Shown in pieces: positions 1-8,958 of a DNA stretch of 35,409 nt. The DNA is from Levilactobacillus namurensis DSM 19117 (GTDB taxonomy: Bacteria > Bacillota > Bacilli > Lactobacillales > Lactobacillaceae): contig NZ_AZDT01000045.1 in assembly GCF_001434785.1 (NCBI RefSeq), forward strand, positions 1 through 35,409, in the 5' to 3' direction. Under the pieces are notes generated by a model. It made no database searches and had not been told where the DNA came from. It saw only the letters and a program-made list of their open reading frames with translations. The position numbers and the translations under genes are program-made. Within the stretch, counting starts at the first letter, position 1. Each line of letters opens with the position of its first letter.

Positions 1-60
1 AGCACTTGAATCATGTGTTTGATGGGGATTTTGGAGTTTCTGGTGAATAATTCAGGTTTA

Positions 61-82
61 TTGACCCATTTTTAAGGGTCAA
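61..82 (+). repeat. 7-bp inverted repeat upstream of the first terminator
   Basis: TTGACCC at 61-67 and GGGTCAA at 76-82 are perfect complements around an 8-nt AT-rich loop, just upstream of a second, stronger hairpin. No T-run follows directly. It may be part of the 3' untranslated region of a gene ending left of the window. Bases 1-60 show no gene. Confidence 0.4.
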
Positions 83-95
83 AAATTAAGGGTTG

Positions 96-129
96 AGCCA
101 CGGTGAACAGGTGTTCGCCGTGGCTTTTT
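96..129 (+). terminator. Intrinsic terminator ending the unit left of mraZ
   Basis: A 13-bp stem (AGCCACGGTGAAC with GTTCGCCGTGGCT, one G-T wobble) closes a 4-nt loop and runs into five T. It insulates mraZ from the upstream transcript. Confidence 0.85.
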
Positions 130-166
130 GCGTGCTTGTGCGTAAATTTATAAAAATTCGGAAACG

Positions 167-203
167 TTGTGGTAGAAAGTGGGGGGGTGTGGTAAACTTG
201 GGA
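167..203 (+). promoter_or_regulatory. mraZ promoter with three GTGG repeats (probable MraZ operator)
   Basis: TAAACT at 193-198 preceded by TGG (190-192) forms an extended -10. A poor -35 candidate, TTGTGG at 167-172, lies 20 bp upstream. GTGG occurs at 169-172, 179-182 and 189-192, exactly 10 bp apart, and a related TGGGA follows at 199-203. MraZ of E. coli is known to bind TGGGN direct repeats with 10-bp periodicity upstream of its own gene, so this array is the likely autoregulatory operator. The middle repeat opens a run of seven G (181-187). The operator assignment is inference from spacing and position. Confidence 0.6.
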
Positions 204-229
204 ATAGTTACAAGTTAGGGGGATTGGCT

Positions 230-652
230 ATGTTCATGGGCGAATTTGAGCATTCGATTGACGCCAAAGGACGGCTGATTATCCCCGCCAAATTCAGAGA
301 ACAACTTGGCGACCATTTCGTGGTTACCCGCGGGATGGATGGTTGTTTATTCGGTTATCCATTATCTGAGTGGGCGCTTTTGCAAGATAAACTGAAAGCC
401 TTGCCACTCAACCATAAGGACGCCCGGGCGTTTGTCCGGTTCTTCTACTCGGCTGCCACGGAATGTGAGGTCGATAAGCAGGGCCGCATCAACCTCCCTA
501 AGCCCCTTTGCGAACACGCAGCATTGACGAAACAGTGCGTGATCGTGGGGGTCGCCAACCGGTTTGAAATTTGGAGCGCCGAGCGGTGGACCGCGTTTGC
601 AACGACCGCTGAGGAAAACTTTGACGATATCGCTGAAAAAATTGATTTTTAA
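230..652 (+). CDS. mraZ: MraZ, transcriptional regulator of the dcw cluster
   Basis: This DNA-binding protein is the conserved first gene of division and cell wall clusters. In studied bacteria it forms ring oligomers and represses its own operon. The 140-residue product begins [15 protein letters not shown], the typical MraZ N-terminus, and has the second half-motif [12 protein letters not shown], so both SpoVT/AbrB-like halves are present. An in-frame ATG at 179 would add 17 residues, but the ATG at 230 sits behind an AGGGGGA ribosome-binding site and matches the family start. rsmH follows after 36 bp. Three GTGG repeats upstream are its probable operator. Identification is firm; the direction of regulation here is inferred. 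Confidence 0.95.
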   Translation: MFMGEFEHSIDAKGRLIIPAKFREQLGDHFVVTRGMDGCLFGYPLSEWALLQDKLKALPLNHKDARAFVRFFYSAATECEVDKQGRINLPKPLCEHAALTKQCVIVGVANRFEIWSAERWTAFATTAEENFDDIAEKIDF

Positions 653-688
653 TCACAAATTTTGACTTTTAAAGAAGGGAGTGTGTTT

Positions 689-1645
689 ATGGAAGACTTT
701 CATCACGTCACAGTACTTTTAAACGAAGCGGTGGCGGGTCTCGCCATCCAACCAACAGGAACTTACGTCGATTGCACTTTAGGTGGCGGTGGTCACAGCC
801 AGCACATTCTCGAACAATTGACGACTGGTCACTTGTATGCCTTTGATCAAGACCAGACCGCCATTGACTATAACCAAGAACACCTCAAGGACGCCTTAGC
901 CGCAGGGAAGGTCACGTTTATCAAGAACAACTTCCGAAATCTGCAGGCCGCGTTGAACGAGTTGGGGGTCACCCAGGTGGACGGTATCTTGTACGACCTG
1001 GGGGTTTCCTCTCCGCAGTTCGACGAAGCCGACCGGGGCTTTAGCTACCAGCACGACGCACCGTTAGACATGCGGATGGATCAGAGTGCCCCGTTGACGG
1101 CTTGGACGGTGGTCAATGAATGGTCGTTCAACGACTTAGTTCGGATCTTTCACCGGTACGGCGAAGAGAAGTTTGCCAAGCCCATCGCCCGAGCTATTGA
1201 ACGCCACCGCCAAACGGCGCCCATCGATACGACGGGCCAACTGGTCGAGATCATCAAGGAAGGGATTCCCGCGGCCGCTCGGCGGCACGGTGGACATCCA
1301 GCCAAGAAGGTCTTCCAGGCGATTCGTATCGCGGTCAACGATGAGTTGGGTGCGTTAGAAGCCTCGCTGGAACAGGCCATCAAGTTGTTAGCCCCCCACG
1401 GGCGGATCAGCGTGATCACTTTCCAATCTTTGGAAGACCGGCTGGTCAAGACCATGTTCCGAGAGCAGTCATCGTTACCAGAATTACCCCACGGCTTACC
1501 CGTGATTCCCGACCAGTTGCAGCCAGACTACAAGCTGGTCAACCGCAAGCCTATCGTTCCGACGGACGCGGAATTGGCAGCCAATCATCGCGCCCACAGT
1601 GCTAAATTGCGAATTCTCGAAAGATTAGATTCGACTCACTCATAA
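689..1645 (+). CDS. rsmH: RsmH, 16S rRNA (cytosine-1402 N4)-methyltransferase
   Basis: RsmH (formerly MraW) uses SAM to methylate N4 of C1402 in the decoding centre of 16S rRNA. The 318-residue length is normal for the family. The SAM-binding glycine motif [10 protein letters not shown] lies near residues 28-37, and [20 protein letters not shown] and [15 protein letters not shown] are family blocks. The ATG at 689, 8 bases after AAGAAGGGAG, gives the usual start [15 protein letters not shown]; an in-frame start at 662 lacks this support. It lies between mraZ and ftsL, as in most Firmicutes dcw clusters. Confidence 0.97.
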   Translation: MEDFHHVTVLLNEAVAGLAIQPTGTYVDCTLGGGGHSQHILEQLTTGHLYAFDQDQTAIDYNQEHLKDALAAGKVTFIKNNFRNLQAALNELGVTQVDGILYDLGVSSPQFDEADRGFSYQHDAPLDMRMDQSAPLTAWTVVNEWSFNDLVRIFHRYGEEKFAKPIARAIERHRQTAPIDTTGQLVEIIKEGIPAAARRHGGHPAKKVFQAIRIAVNDELGALEASLEQAIKLLAPHGRISVITFQSLEDRLVKTMFREQSSLPELPHGLPVIPDQLQPDYKLVNRKPIVPTDAELAANHRAHSAKLRILERLDSTHS

Positions 1646-1676
1646 AATAAATATCGACATAGGAAGATGATTATTT

Positions 1677-2066
1677 ATGGCGCAAAATAGTTTAGCAGAG
1701 GCGGTTCCACTCACCACGGAACCCAAACGACGCCAACACATAGAACAACCACAACCGCAGCTCCAACCGACCCCACAAGGTCAGCCGCAGAAACTCCCCG
1801 TCTCTAAGTTTGAGAAGTGTCTCATGACGGTGGGGGGACTCATTCTAGCGGTGATGATGGTTTTTGTTGTTTCTTCGAAGATTGCAATGAGCAACGCACA
1901 ACACCAATTGCAGTCCATTAATCAAACCACGGCGACGTATCAGAATCGCAACACGAATACCCAACAAGAAATCAATGAATTGCAAAGTCGCAGTCGGCTT
2001 GATAAGATTGCACGAAAACAGGGATTGGAATTGGACAACGCGCGAATAAGGAATGTTAATAAATAA
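1677..2066 (+). CDS. ftsL: FtsL, bitopic cell division protein
   Basis: FtsL is a small bitopic membrane protein that pairs with DivIC and DivIB and helps activate septal peptidoglycan synthesis. The 129-residue product has a Pro/Gln-rich cytoplasmic segment (about 1-45), one membrane span (about 49-66) and an extracellular coiled-coil region rich in Q, N and L (about 72-115). Sequence identity in this family is low, so the call rests on this architecture and on position between rsmH and the division PBP. AGGAAG precedes the ATG. Its TAA shares one base with the next gene's ATG (TAATG at 2064-2068), which suggests translational coupling. Confidence 0.9.
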   Translation: MAQNSLAEAVPLTTEPKRRQHIEQPQPQLQPTPQGQPQKLPVSKFEKCLMTVGGLILAVMMVFVVSSKIAMSNAQHQLQSINQTTATYQNRNTNTQQEINELQSRSRLDKIARKQGLELDNARIRNVNK

Positions 2067-4222
2067 TGACCAATTCTCCTAAGCGTCCTAATAAACACAC
2101 GAATACACGCAGAAACCGGAAGCACTTTGGCCAGTTTCTGTTTTTGGTTTTTTTTGCGGTCTTCTGTCTTATCGTCGGCCGCTTTTCGTATATTTCCATC
2201 GGAAAAAAAGTTCAGAATGTTAATTTGAGTGCCGCCGCCCAACGTTTGTATACGGCAAATGAGACGTTGAAGGCTAAGCGGGGGACGATTTATGATGCCA
2301 ACAACCAGCCCATCGCGGAAGACACCAGCGTGTACTCATTATACGTGGTGTTGGATAAGCGGCAGGTCGGGTTGAACGGCCAGAAATTGTATGCTACAAA
2401 TAAAGAAAAGATCGCTACGGTTCTGGCGAAAAACCTGCCGATCACGCGGCAAAAAGCCCTGGATATCTTGACGCCTAGTAAGGGTCACCCGTTCCAAGTT
2501 GAATTTGGGACGGCTGGACAGAATATTTCGCTGACCACTAAACAAAAGATTCAAAGCTACCATTTGTCCGGAATTAACTTTGTCCAACAGGAGTCGCGTC
2601 TCTACCCGAACGGGGTCTTTGCATCGCACCTGATTGGGTTAGCCCAATCCCAGACTAAGAATGGTCAGACCAACTTGACGGGAACTATGGGCATCGAACA
2701 GGCCTTTAACCGGGAACTGACCGGGACGGACGGTTCCCAAAAGATTAAGAAGGACATGTACGGGTACCAACTGCCGGGAACCAAGCAGAAGTACCAGAAG
2801 GCGAAGAACGGGGATAACGTCTATACCACGCTGGATACACGCCTTCAGACCTTGCTGGAGACGGAAATGAGTAGTGTCCAGAGTCAGGTCAAAGCCAACT
2901 CCATGAACGCCGTTTTAATGAACGCGAAGACGGGAGCCATCCTTGCGGCGACCCAACGCCCAACGTTTAATGCGACCACAAAATCAGGGTTAAATAACGT
3001 TTGGCGGAACACCCTGGTGCAGGATGCCTACGAACCGGGCTCGACCATGAAGATCTTCACGTTGGCGTCTTCCATTAATAGTGGGAACTATAACGGAAAC
3101 GCGACCTATCAATCCGGACGCTACACCATCGGCAATCAAGTGGTGCCTGACTGGAATACCTCTGGGTGGGGAACCATTACCTATAACAAAGGGTTCGCCG
3201 TCTCAAGTAACGTTGCGATGGCCCACTTGGAACAGCAGATGGGCGCCAAGACTTGGAAGAAGTACATCAAACGGTTCCACTTCTTGCAGAGTACCCACTC
3301 GGGCCTACCGGGTGAACTGAGCGGAGACATTGCCTTCACCCGGCCGATCGAACAGGCGGATACCGCGTTCGGACAAGGGATTCAAGTGACGGTCTTCCAG
3401 ATGTTGCAGGCCTTAACGGCTGTCAGCAATGATGGGCAGATGATGAAGCCTTACGTGATTAGTAAGGTCGTCGACCCCAACACGCACAAGACCGTCAAGC
3501 GGTATCAGCCGACCACGGTGGGTAACCCCATCTCGGCATCGACGGCTCAGGCCGTCCGTAAGCACATGGAAGATGTGGTCTACAAGAGTTATGGTATCGG
3601 GAGCGACTATAAGATGAGTGGTTACCGGGTCGCCGTCAAGACTGGGACGGCGCAGGTCAGCAGCGGAAAGTCGGGTTATCTGTCCGGCGACGACAATTAC
3701 CTGTACTCCGTAGCGTCGATGGTGCCAGCTTCTAATCCGAAGTACGTGATGTACATTACCATGAAGCAACCGCACCTAGGCAGCAAGACGGCGACGCAGT
3801 TACTGGCTTCCGTGATGAAACCAGTGATGGCCCGGGCCCTTCAGGAAGATAGCACCAGTAAAACCACACAGACTAAGATGCCGGATGTGACCGGGAAGTC
3901 TTTGACAGCGGCCACTAAGGCGTTGACCAAGTCGAACGCGACCGTGACCGTTCTGGGGAACGGCGCTAAGGTGCGCAAGCAATCGGTTGCGGCCGGGACC
4001 ACCCTCTATCGGGATCAGCGGGTCTTCTTGACCACGGGCGGTCAGGTCACCCTCCCAAGTTTGACGGGCTGGTCGAAGGGTGATGTGGTAAAATTAGCAC
4101 AGTTGGTGGGCATCAAATTGACCACTAACGGTGATGGGTACGTGACGAAGCAGAGTCTTAAAGCGGGAACCACCGTGGCTTCTGGGTCGACACTGACCAT
4201 TACCTTGAAACAAAATAAATAA
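2066..4222 (+). CDS. pbp2B: Division-associated class B penicillin-binding protein with PASTA domains (PBP2B/FtsI type)
   Basis: This is a septal peptidoglycan transpeptidase and beta-lactam target. The 718-residue product has a basic cytoplasmic tail, one membrane anchor (about 22-38), a PBP dimerisation region (about 60-240) and a transpeptidase domain. Active-site motifs are STMK at 326-329 (nucleophile Ser326), SSN at 380-382 and KTGTA at 525-529. Two PASTA domains follow, starting near MPDVTG (605) and LPSLTG (663). The start overlaps the ftsL stop by one base. T8 (2148-2155) and A7 runs lie in the membrane-anchor coding region. FtsI, Pbp2B and PbpX are used for this class, so the symbol is a convention. 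Confidence 0.95.
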   Translation: MTNSPKRPNKHTNTRRNRKHFGQFLFLVFFAVFCLIVGRFSYISIGKKVQNVNLSAAAQRLYTANETLKAKRGTIYDANNQPIAEDTSVYSLYVVLDKRQVGLNGQKLYATNKEKIATVLAKNLPITRQKALDILTPSKGHPFQVEFGTAGQNISLTTKQKIQSYHLSGINFVQQESRLYPNGVFASHLIGLAQSQTKNGQTNLTGTMGIEQAFNRELTGTDGSQKIKKDMYGYQLPGTKQKYQKAKNGDNVYTTLDTRLQTLLETEMSSVQSQVKANSMNAVLMNAKTGAILAATQRPTFNATTKSGLNNVWRNTLVQDAYEPGSTMKIFTLASSINSGNYNGNATYQSGRYTIGNQVVPDWNTSGWGTITYNKGFAVSSNVAMAHLEQQMGAKTWKKYIKRFHFLQSTHSGLPGELSGDIAFTRPIEQADTAFGQGIQVTVFQMLQALTAVSNDGQMMKPYVISKVVDPNTHKTVKRYQPTTVGNPISASTAQAVRKHMEDVVYKSYGIGSDYKMSGYRVAVKTGTAQVSSGKSGYLSGDDNYLYSVASMVPASNPKYVMYITMKQPHLGSKTATQLLASVMKPVMARALQEDSTSKTTQTKMPDVTGKSLTAATKALTKSNATVTVLGNGAKVRKQSVAAGTTLYRDQRVFLTTGGQVTLPSLTGWSKGDVVKLAQLVGIKLTTNGDGYVTKQSLKAGTTVASGSTLTITLKQNK

Positions 4223-4243
4223 GAATGAGGATTGAGTAAGATC

Positions 4244-5215
4244 ATGATAACTGCGTTGATACCCTTTGTGGGTGGTTTAGTCATAACGGCGGCGTTTATG
4301 CCGTCACTGATTCGGTACTTTCGGGCACGACACGAAGGCCAGATGATTCGGGAAGAAGGTCCCACCTGGCACGAGAAAAAGTCCGGGACTCCGACCATGG
4401 GAGGTTTGCTCTTCATTATCGCCATCATCTTGATGACGTTGGTGACCAGCTGGTTGGTGGCACCGCATCACGTGTTATCGACGACCTGGATCTTGCTCTT
4501 TATCTTGATCCTGTACGGTGCCCTGGGTGCGTGGGATGACAGCATCAAGCTGTTCCACCGGCAGAACGAAGGGTTGAAGGCCTGGCAGAAACTGCTGGGA
4601 CAGATTGTAGGGGCGTTGTTGCTCTTTTGGGTCTACGCACACGAACATCTGCCCATGGAATTACAGATTCCGGGATTGGGAACCTGGCACATGGGTGGCT
4701 GGTACGCCCTCTTTGCCATCATCTGGCTGGTCGGGTTCTCCAACGCCGTGAATTTGTCCGACGGCTTGGACGGCTTGGTCAGTGGGTTAGCCAGCATCTC
4801 GTTTGCAGCCTACGGAATCGTGGCGCTGAATCAGCACCAACTTAACATCAGTATTTTTTGTTTTGCCGTAGTCGGCAGTCTTTTAGGGTTCTTGATCTTT
4901 AATCACAAACCTGCCAAGATCTTTATGGGGGATACCGGTTCGTTGGCTTTGGGTGGCGCCTTAGCGGCGGTTTCGATTCTGTTGCATCATGAATTGTCAC
5001 TGTTATGGATTGGATTAGTTTACGTGATTGAGACGGCCAGTGTTATTTTGCAAGTGGCCTCGTTTAAGTTAACGGGGAAACGAATTTTCTTGATGAGTCC
5101 CATCCATCACCACTTTGAAATGTTAGGGTGGAGTGAATGGAAGATTGACTTCACGTTCTGGGCAGTGGGTTTGATCACTGCAGTGAGTGGGGTCGCGGTC
5201 ATCTTGGCAAAATAA
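4244..5215 (+). CDS. mraY: MraY, phospho-N-acetylmuramoyl-pentapeptide transferase
   Basis: MraY transfers phospho-MurNAc-pentapeptide from UDP to undecaprenyl phosphate, making lipid I at the inner membrane face. The 323-residue polytopic protein shows the catalytic AWDD motif (Asp98-Asp99), the NLSDGLDGL loop (170-178) and the PIHHHFE motif (His288-290). A TTG at 4232 would add MSKI, but it sits one base from the only GAGG; the ATG at 4244 is preferred although its ribosome-binding site is also weak. It follows the PBP gene by 21 bp and is closed by an intrinsic terminator, so it appears to end the first dcw transcription unit. Confidence 0.95.
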   Translation: MITALIPFVGGLVITAAFMPSLIRYFRARHEGQMIREEGPTWHEKKSGTPTMGGLLFIIAIILMTLVTSWLVAPHHVLSTTWILLFILILYGALGAWDDSIKLFHRQNEGLKAWQKLLGQIVGALLLFWVYAHEHLPMELQIPGLGTWHMGGWYALFAIIWLVGFSNAVNLSDGLDGLVSGLASISFAAYGIVALNQHQLNISIFCFAVVGSLLGFLIFNHKPAKIFMGDTGSLALGGALAAVSILLHHELSLLWIGLVYVIETASVILQVASFKLTGKRIFLMSPIHHHFEMLGWSEWKIDFTFWAVGLITAVSGVAVILAK

Positions 5216-5232
5216 CGATTTTCTGACGACTC

Positions 5233-5272
5233 ATGGGCTGACCGCTCGGTAGAGTCGGTGAGCCCATTTTTT
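5233..5272 (+). terminator. Intrinsic terminator after mraY
   Basis: ATGGGCTGACCG and CGGTGAGCCCAT pair as a 12-bp stem with one G-G mismatch around an 11-nt loop, then a run of T. It splits the dcw cluster between mraY and murD. Confidence 0.85.
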
Positions 5273-5342
5273 ATAGGGAAAGCGATTTGGGGTAACAATT
5301 GTCCTAAATTCGTTATGGAATAGTAGACATTTCAAGGAATTT

Positions 5343-5373
5343 TTGTCACTCTAGTACTAGGTAATGGTATGAC
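5343..5373 (+). promoter_or_regulatory. Candidate promoter for murD-murG-divIB
   Basis: TTGTCA at 5343-5348 and an extended -10, TGG-TATGAC (5365-5373), lie downstream of the mraY terminator. The 19-bp spacing is long. A promoter somewhere in 5273-5450 is expected because of the terminator; this exact assignment is tentative. Confidence 0.4.
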
Positions 5374-5452
5374 TAATCATATCATCGGCCCATTTAGGGT
5401 TTAAACGGCTAGGGCAATGAGTATATTAAGTGAACGGAGAGCGAGCAGCGGT

Positions 5453-6832
5453 ATGAAACAAATCACAACATACATGGGTAAAAAGGTACTGGTATTGGGC
5501 CTGGCGAAGAGTGGCTTCAATGCGGCTAAACTCTTAAAGCGGTTAGGGGCCGACGTAACGGTCAGTGATGTTCAGCCCTTAGACAAGAATCCGGAAGCCC
5601 GGGAGTTACAAGTGGCTGGTTTCAAGGTGATCACGGGTGAGCAGACCCCCGAACTCCTGGATGCGGGGTATGATCTGATGATCAAGAACCCCGGGATTCC
5701 CTATGACGTTCCGGTAGTTCAACGGGCCCAAGCGTTACACTTGCCGATTTTAGGGGAAATGGAATTAGCTAGCGAGGTCAACGAAGCGGAGTTAGTCGCG
5801 GTCACCGGGAGTAACGGGAAGACCACCACGACGACCATGATCCAGAAGATGCTCGACCGGGACCGTTCAGCGGGCCACGCGAAGTATGCCGGCAACATCG
5901 GGATTCCAGCCAGCAAAGTCGCCCAAGAAGTCACGAAGGACGATACACTGGTGGTGGAGATCTCCAGTTTCATGCTGGTCGCGACAACCACGTTCCATCC
6001 GCACATCGCGGTCTTGACTAACATCTTCTCGAACCACTTGGATTACCACAAGACGCGGGCTAACTACGTGGCGGCCAAGATGAAGATCACCGCTAATCAG
6101 ACGGCGGCGGACTACTTCGTGGTCAACTTCGATAATCCAGAATGGCGTGAGCTGAGCCAACAATCCCGCGCCCAAGTGGTGCCATTCTCCCGCCTGGATG
6201 TGACGGAAGAGGGCGCCTACGAGAAGGATGGCGTTCTGTACTTTAAGGACGAAGCCATCATGCCGGCCGATGAGGTCAAGGTTCCTGGTGATCATAATAT
6301 TGAAAATGCCTTGGCGGCGATTGCGGTCGCTAAACTGAAGGGTGTGGGAACGGCCGCCATCAAGGCAGTTCTGCGCAACTTCGGTGGAGTTCGGCACCGG
6401 ACCCAGTTCGTGTTAGAAGCTGAGGGTCGGCAATACTACAACGATTCCAAGGCTACGGATATGGAAGCTACGGAGATGGCTCTGAAGGGCTTTAAGGCGC
6501 CCGTTGTCTTATTAGCGGGGGGCTTGGACCGGGGATACACCTTTGAGAAGATGATTCCCGCGTTCAAGGACCACGTGAAGGCCATCATTCTCTTCGGTCA
6601 GACCGCTAAGCTCTTGGCACAGACTGCGAAGGATGCGGGCATCGCAACGATTAAGATGACGGAAAACGTTGAGACGGCGGTACCGTTAGCCTACCAGTTG
6701 AGTGCTCCCGGCGACATTGTTTTGCTGTCGCCAGCCAACGCCAGTTGGGACCAATACCCGAACTTTGAAGTCCGGGGTGATCTGTTTATCAAGGCAGTCG
6801 AGAAGCTAACGGGGAAACAGGAGGAAGTTTAA
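5453..6832 (+). CDS. murD: MurD, UDP-N-acetylmuramoyl-L-alanine:D-glutamate ligase
   Basis: MurD is the cytoplasmic ATP-dependent ligase that adds D-glutamate to UDP-MurNAc-L-Ala. With the ATG at 5453 the product is 459 residues, the usual lactobacillar size, and begins [20 protein letters not shown], reaching the N-terminal nucleotide-binding fold at once. The ATP-binding P-loop is GSNGKTTTT at 119-127. Later blocks NHLDYH, GVRHRTQ and NDSKATD are Mur ligase motifs. An ATG at 5417 would add 12 residues not expected in the family; GGAG at 5436-5439 is a distant Shine-Dalgarno for 5453. murG starts one base after its stop. Confidence 0.95.
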   Translation: MKQITTYMGKKVLVLGLAKSGFNAAKLLKRLGADVTVSDVQPLDKNPEARELQVAGFKVITGEQTPELLDAGYDLMIKNPGIPYDVPVVQRAQALHLPILGEMELASEVNEAELVAVTGSNGKTTTTTMIQKMLDRDRSAGHAKYAGNIGIPASKVAQEVTKDDTLVVEISSFMLVATTTFHPHIAVLTNIFSNHLDYHKTRANYVAAKMKITANQTAADYFVVNFDNPEWRELSQQSRAQVVPFSRLDVTEEGAYEKDGVLYFKDEAIMPADEVKVPGDHNIENALAAIAVAKLKGVGTAAIKAVLRNFGGVRHRTQFVLEAEGRQYYNDSKATDMEATEMALKGFKAPVVLLAGGLDRGYTFEKMIPAFKDHVKAIILFGQTAKLLAQTAKDAGIATIKMTENVETAVPLAYQLSAPGDIVLLSPANASWDQYPNFEVRGDLFIKAVEKLTGKQEEV

Positions 6833-6833
6833 C

Positions 6834-7925
6834 ATGCGATTAATGGTATCCGGTGGCGGTACCGGGGGACACATCTACCCGGCATTAGCCCTAATTAAAG
6901 CGTTAAAGAAACGGGACCCGGAAGCGGAGGTCTTATACGTGGGTTCCGAGCGGGGCTTGGAAAGTACGATCGTACCGGCGAAGGGCATTCCCTTTAAGGC
7001 TACCCGCATCCAAGGTTTCAAACGTTCCCTGTCCCTGGAGAACTTCAAGACGGTCTATCTATTCTTGAAGAGCGTCCACGCGGCGAAAAAGATGGTTCGT
7101 GAGTTTAAACCTGACGTTGTGGTCGGAACGGGGGGCTATGTCTCCGGTGCCGTGGTTTACGCCGCCAGTCGGTTACACGTTCCCACGATGATTCACGAAC
7201 AGAACAGTGTGGTGGGGATGACCAACAAGTTCTTGAGCCGTTACGTGGATAAGATCGCCTACGTCTTCGATGCCGCCATTGATCAATTGCCGGCCAATAA
7301 GATGGTCAAGACGGGGAACCCACGGGCCCAAGAAGCGGCGGAAATCGTCAGCCACTTCACCTGGGACGAATACGGACTTAAGGATGATGTGCCGACCCTG
7401 TTGATCTTCGGGGGCTCCCAAGGGGCACTTAAGATCAACGCGGCAACCGTCGCCGCCATCCCGGCCTTTAACGACCGCAAGTATCAAGTGGTCTTCGTGA
7501 CGGGGCAGAAACGCTATGACGGGGTCATGGAGCAGTTGAAAGGGACCACGATCGCTGAGAACGTGGTGGTCAAGCCCTATATTCCGAATATGCCGGAAGT
7601 CTTGCCCCGCGTCGCTGCTATCGTGGGGCGGGCCGGTGCGACCTCGTTGGCTGAAATCACGGCTGACGGGATCCCATCCATTCTGATTCCCAGTCCTTAC
7701 GTGACGGCAGACCACCAGACTAAGAATGCCCAGTCACTGGTGACCGTTGGGGCGGCCGAGCTGATCAAGGAAGCTGACCTAACGGGCGACACGCTGGTGG
7801 CTAAGGCCGATCAGTTGATGAACGATGATGCCTTACGTCACGATATGGCCGATGCCTCGAAACACTTAGGCGTGCCGGATGCGGCGGACCGGGTCTTAGA
7901 CGTGGTCTTATCTTTGAAGAAATAA
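6834..7925 (+). CDS. murG: MurG, lipid II-forming N-acetylglucosaminyltransferase
   Basis: MurG adds GlcNAc from UDP-GlcNAc to lipid I, making lipid II at the cytoplasmic face. The 363-residue protein has the N-terminal glycine loop [11 protein letters not shown] (7-17), the second loop FGGSQGA and the donor-site region [11 protein letters not shown], all hallmarks of this GT28 enzyme. The ATG follows the murD stop by one base, and its ribosome-binding site (AGGAGG) lies inside murD, so the two are probably translationally coupled. A small hairpin follows before divIB. Confidence 0.97.
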   Translation: MRLMVSGGGTGGHIYPALALIKALKKRDPEAEVLYVGSERGLESTIVPAKGIPFKATRIQGFKRSLSLENFKTVYLFLKSVHAAKKMVREFKPDVVVGTGGYVSGAVVYAASRLHVPTMIHEQNSVVGMTNKFLSRYVDKIAYVFDAAIDQLPANKMVKTGNPRAQEAAEIVSHFTWDEYGLKDDVPTLLIFGGSQGALKINAATVAAIPAFNDRKYQVVFVTGQKRYDGVMEQLKGTTIAENVVVKPYIPNMPEVLPRVAAIVGRAGATSLAEITADGIPSILIPSPYVTADHQTKNAQSLVTVGAAELIKEADLTGDTLVAKADQLMNDDALRHDMADASKHLGVPDAADRVLDVVLSLKK

Positions 7926-7945
7926 TCACTGGAAGAGACCAGTGA
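7926..7945 (+). repeat. Perfect hairpin between murG and divIB
   Basis: TCACTGG (7926-7932) and CCAGTGA (7939-7945) pair perfectly around AAGAGA. There is no T-run; GGAGGTGAG (7947-7955), the divIB ribosome-binding site, begins two bases later. It could affect divIB translation or mRNA decay. Confidence 0.6.
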
Positions 7946-7960
7946 TGGAGGTGAGCAGCC

Positions 7961-8818
7961 GTGAAGTTTCGGTTGAATCGAAAGCAATCACAGACCCCGC
8001 GGGAGCTAACGCCGTGGGAGGCGTATCAATCACGGGCTGCTCAGCGTCGAAAGCAAGCCAAGACGCCTAAATGGTTTCGCCACGCGAAGCGTATCGGGGA
8101 TAAATTACCGCGGTTGCGCCACCAACGGAACCGACAGCTGGCTCGTCGGTTGACGGCAGTGCTGTCAGGGTTTATGGTGGTGATTCTAGTGATGGTGTAT
8201 CTGGTATCCCCCCTCAGCCACGTGGCGTCCGTTCGGGTAACCGGACGACAGGCGCTGTCGACGCGGCAAGTGACCACGGCGGTTCAGATTCAGCGCGGCG
8301 ACTCGATTTTCAATGTTTTGGGTCACCAGCGTCGGCTAGCACGACAAGCGCTGAAACGGAACAACCGGTTGAAGAATGTGAAGATCAGTTTTCAGCAGCC
8401 CAACCGGGTCCGGGTGCGGGTCGTGGAATACGTGACGGCCGGGTACGTGATGCGGCAGGGACGGTATTACGAGGTCCTGGAGAACGGCATTGTGAGCCAC
8501 CAATCGGACGCGCAGCCCGAGAGTGGCACACCGGTCTACGGGAGCTTTAAATCGGCGAAGACGCTCCACCGCGTGATTCTGCAATATGCGCAACTGCCAG
8601 CGGCAATTAAGCGCAACATCAGTGAGATTCACGATGCACCGACTAAGGCCGATCCAGACCGGATTCACTTGTTCATGAACGACGGGAACGAAGTCTATGC
8701 CCGCATCGACACTTTTGCGACCAAAATGGCGTACTATCCTAGTATTGCCAGCAAGATGAAGCAAAAGGGCGTGGTCAATTTGGAAGTTGGGGCGTACTCT
8801 GCACCGTTTAAGAAATAA
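7961..8818 (+). CDS. divIB: DivIB (FtsQ family) cell division protein
   Basis: DivIB is a bitopic divisome protein that works with FtsL and DivIC. The 285-residue product has a long basic cytoplasmic segment (about 1-63), one membrane span (about 65-83) and an extracellular POTRA domain starting near HVASVRVTGRQALS (about 87-157), followed by the beta domain. The start is GTG at 7961, six bases after GGAGGTGAG. It follows murG by 35 bp, as in related dcw clusters. Sequence conservation is modest, but architecture and place agree. Confidence 0.92.
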   Translation: MKFRLNRKQSQTPRELTPWEAYQSRAAQRRKQAKTPKWFRHAKRIGDKLPRLRHQRNRQLARRLTAVLSGFMVVILVMVYLVSPLSHVASVRVTGRQALSTRQVTTAVQIQRGDSIFNVLGHQRRLARQALKRNNRLKNVKISFQQPNRVRVRVVEYVTAGYVMRQGRYYEVLENGIVSHQSDAQPESGTPVYGSFKSAKTLHRVILQYAQLPAAIKRNISEIHDAPTKADPDRIHLFMNDGNEVYARIDTFATKMAYYPSIASKMKQKGVVNLEVGAYSAPFKK

Positions 8819-8832
8819 ATCATTTTGATTTC

Positions 8833-8848
8833 AGCGCTAAAAAGCGCT
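8833..8848 (+). repeat. AGCGCT inverted repeat after divIB
   Basis: AGCGCT at 8833-8838 and 8843-8848 form a 6-bp stem with an AAAA loop. The T-run lies 8 bases further on (8857-8861), so this is at best a weak or partial terminator before the ftsA promoter. Confidence 0.4.
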
Positions 8849-8857
8849 AATAAGGCT

Positions 8858-8886
8858 TTTTCAACCCCTAGTAAATGTGGTAAACT
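8858..8886 (+). promoter_or_regulatory. ftsA-ftsZ promoter
   Basis: TTTTCA (8858-8863), a 17-bp spacer and TAAACT (8881-8886) with TGG just before it form an extended -10 promoter about 70 bp upstream of ftsA. The -10 string TGTGGTAAACT is identical to the one at mraZ. Confidence 0.6.
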
Positions 8887-8958
8887 GAAAAATAATTAGG
8901 AGAAAAAGCGAATTCATACGTGTTAATAGATCGATTAGCTTAGGAGGTTCCTTTTTCT

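Noticed and set aside
4232-4243. TTG at 4232 as mraY start
   Set aside because: Only one base separates it from the GAGG sequence, and MraY proteins usually begin close to the first membrane span; the ATG at 4244 fits better.
5867-6397. 176-codon open frame antisense to murD
   Set aside because: Shadow of murD with no recognisable domain and no promoter or ribosome-binding site.
7173-7715. 180-codon open frame antisense to murG
   Set aside because: It fully overlaps conserved murG coding sequence; its composition (many H, R, D, G) is the usual shadow of a GC-rich gene.
8833-8861. AGCGCT hairpin as an intrinsic terminator between divIB and ftsA
   Set aside because: The stem is only 6 bp and the T-run is separated by eight bases, so it is listed only as an inverted repeat.
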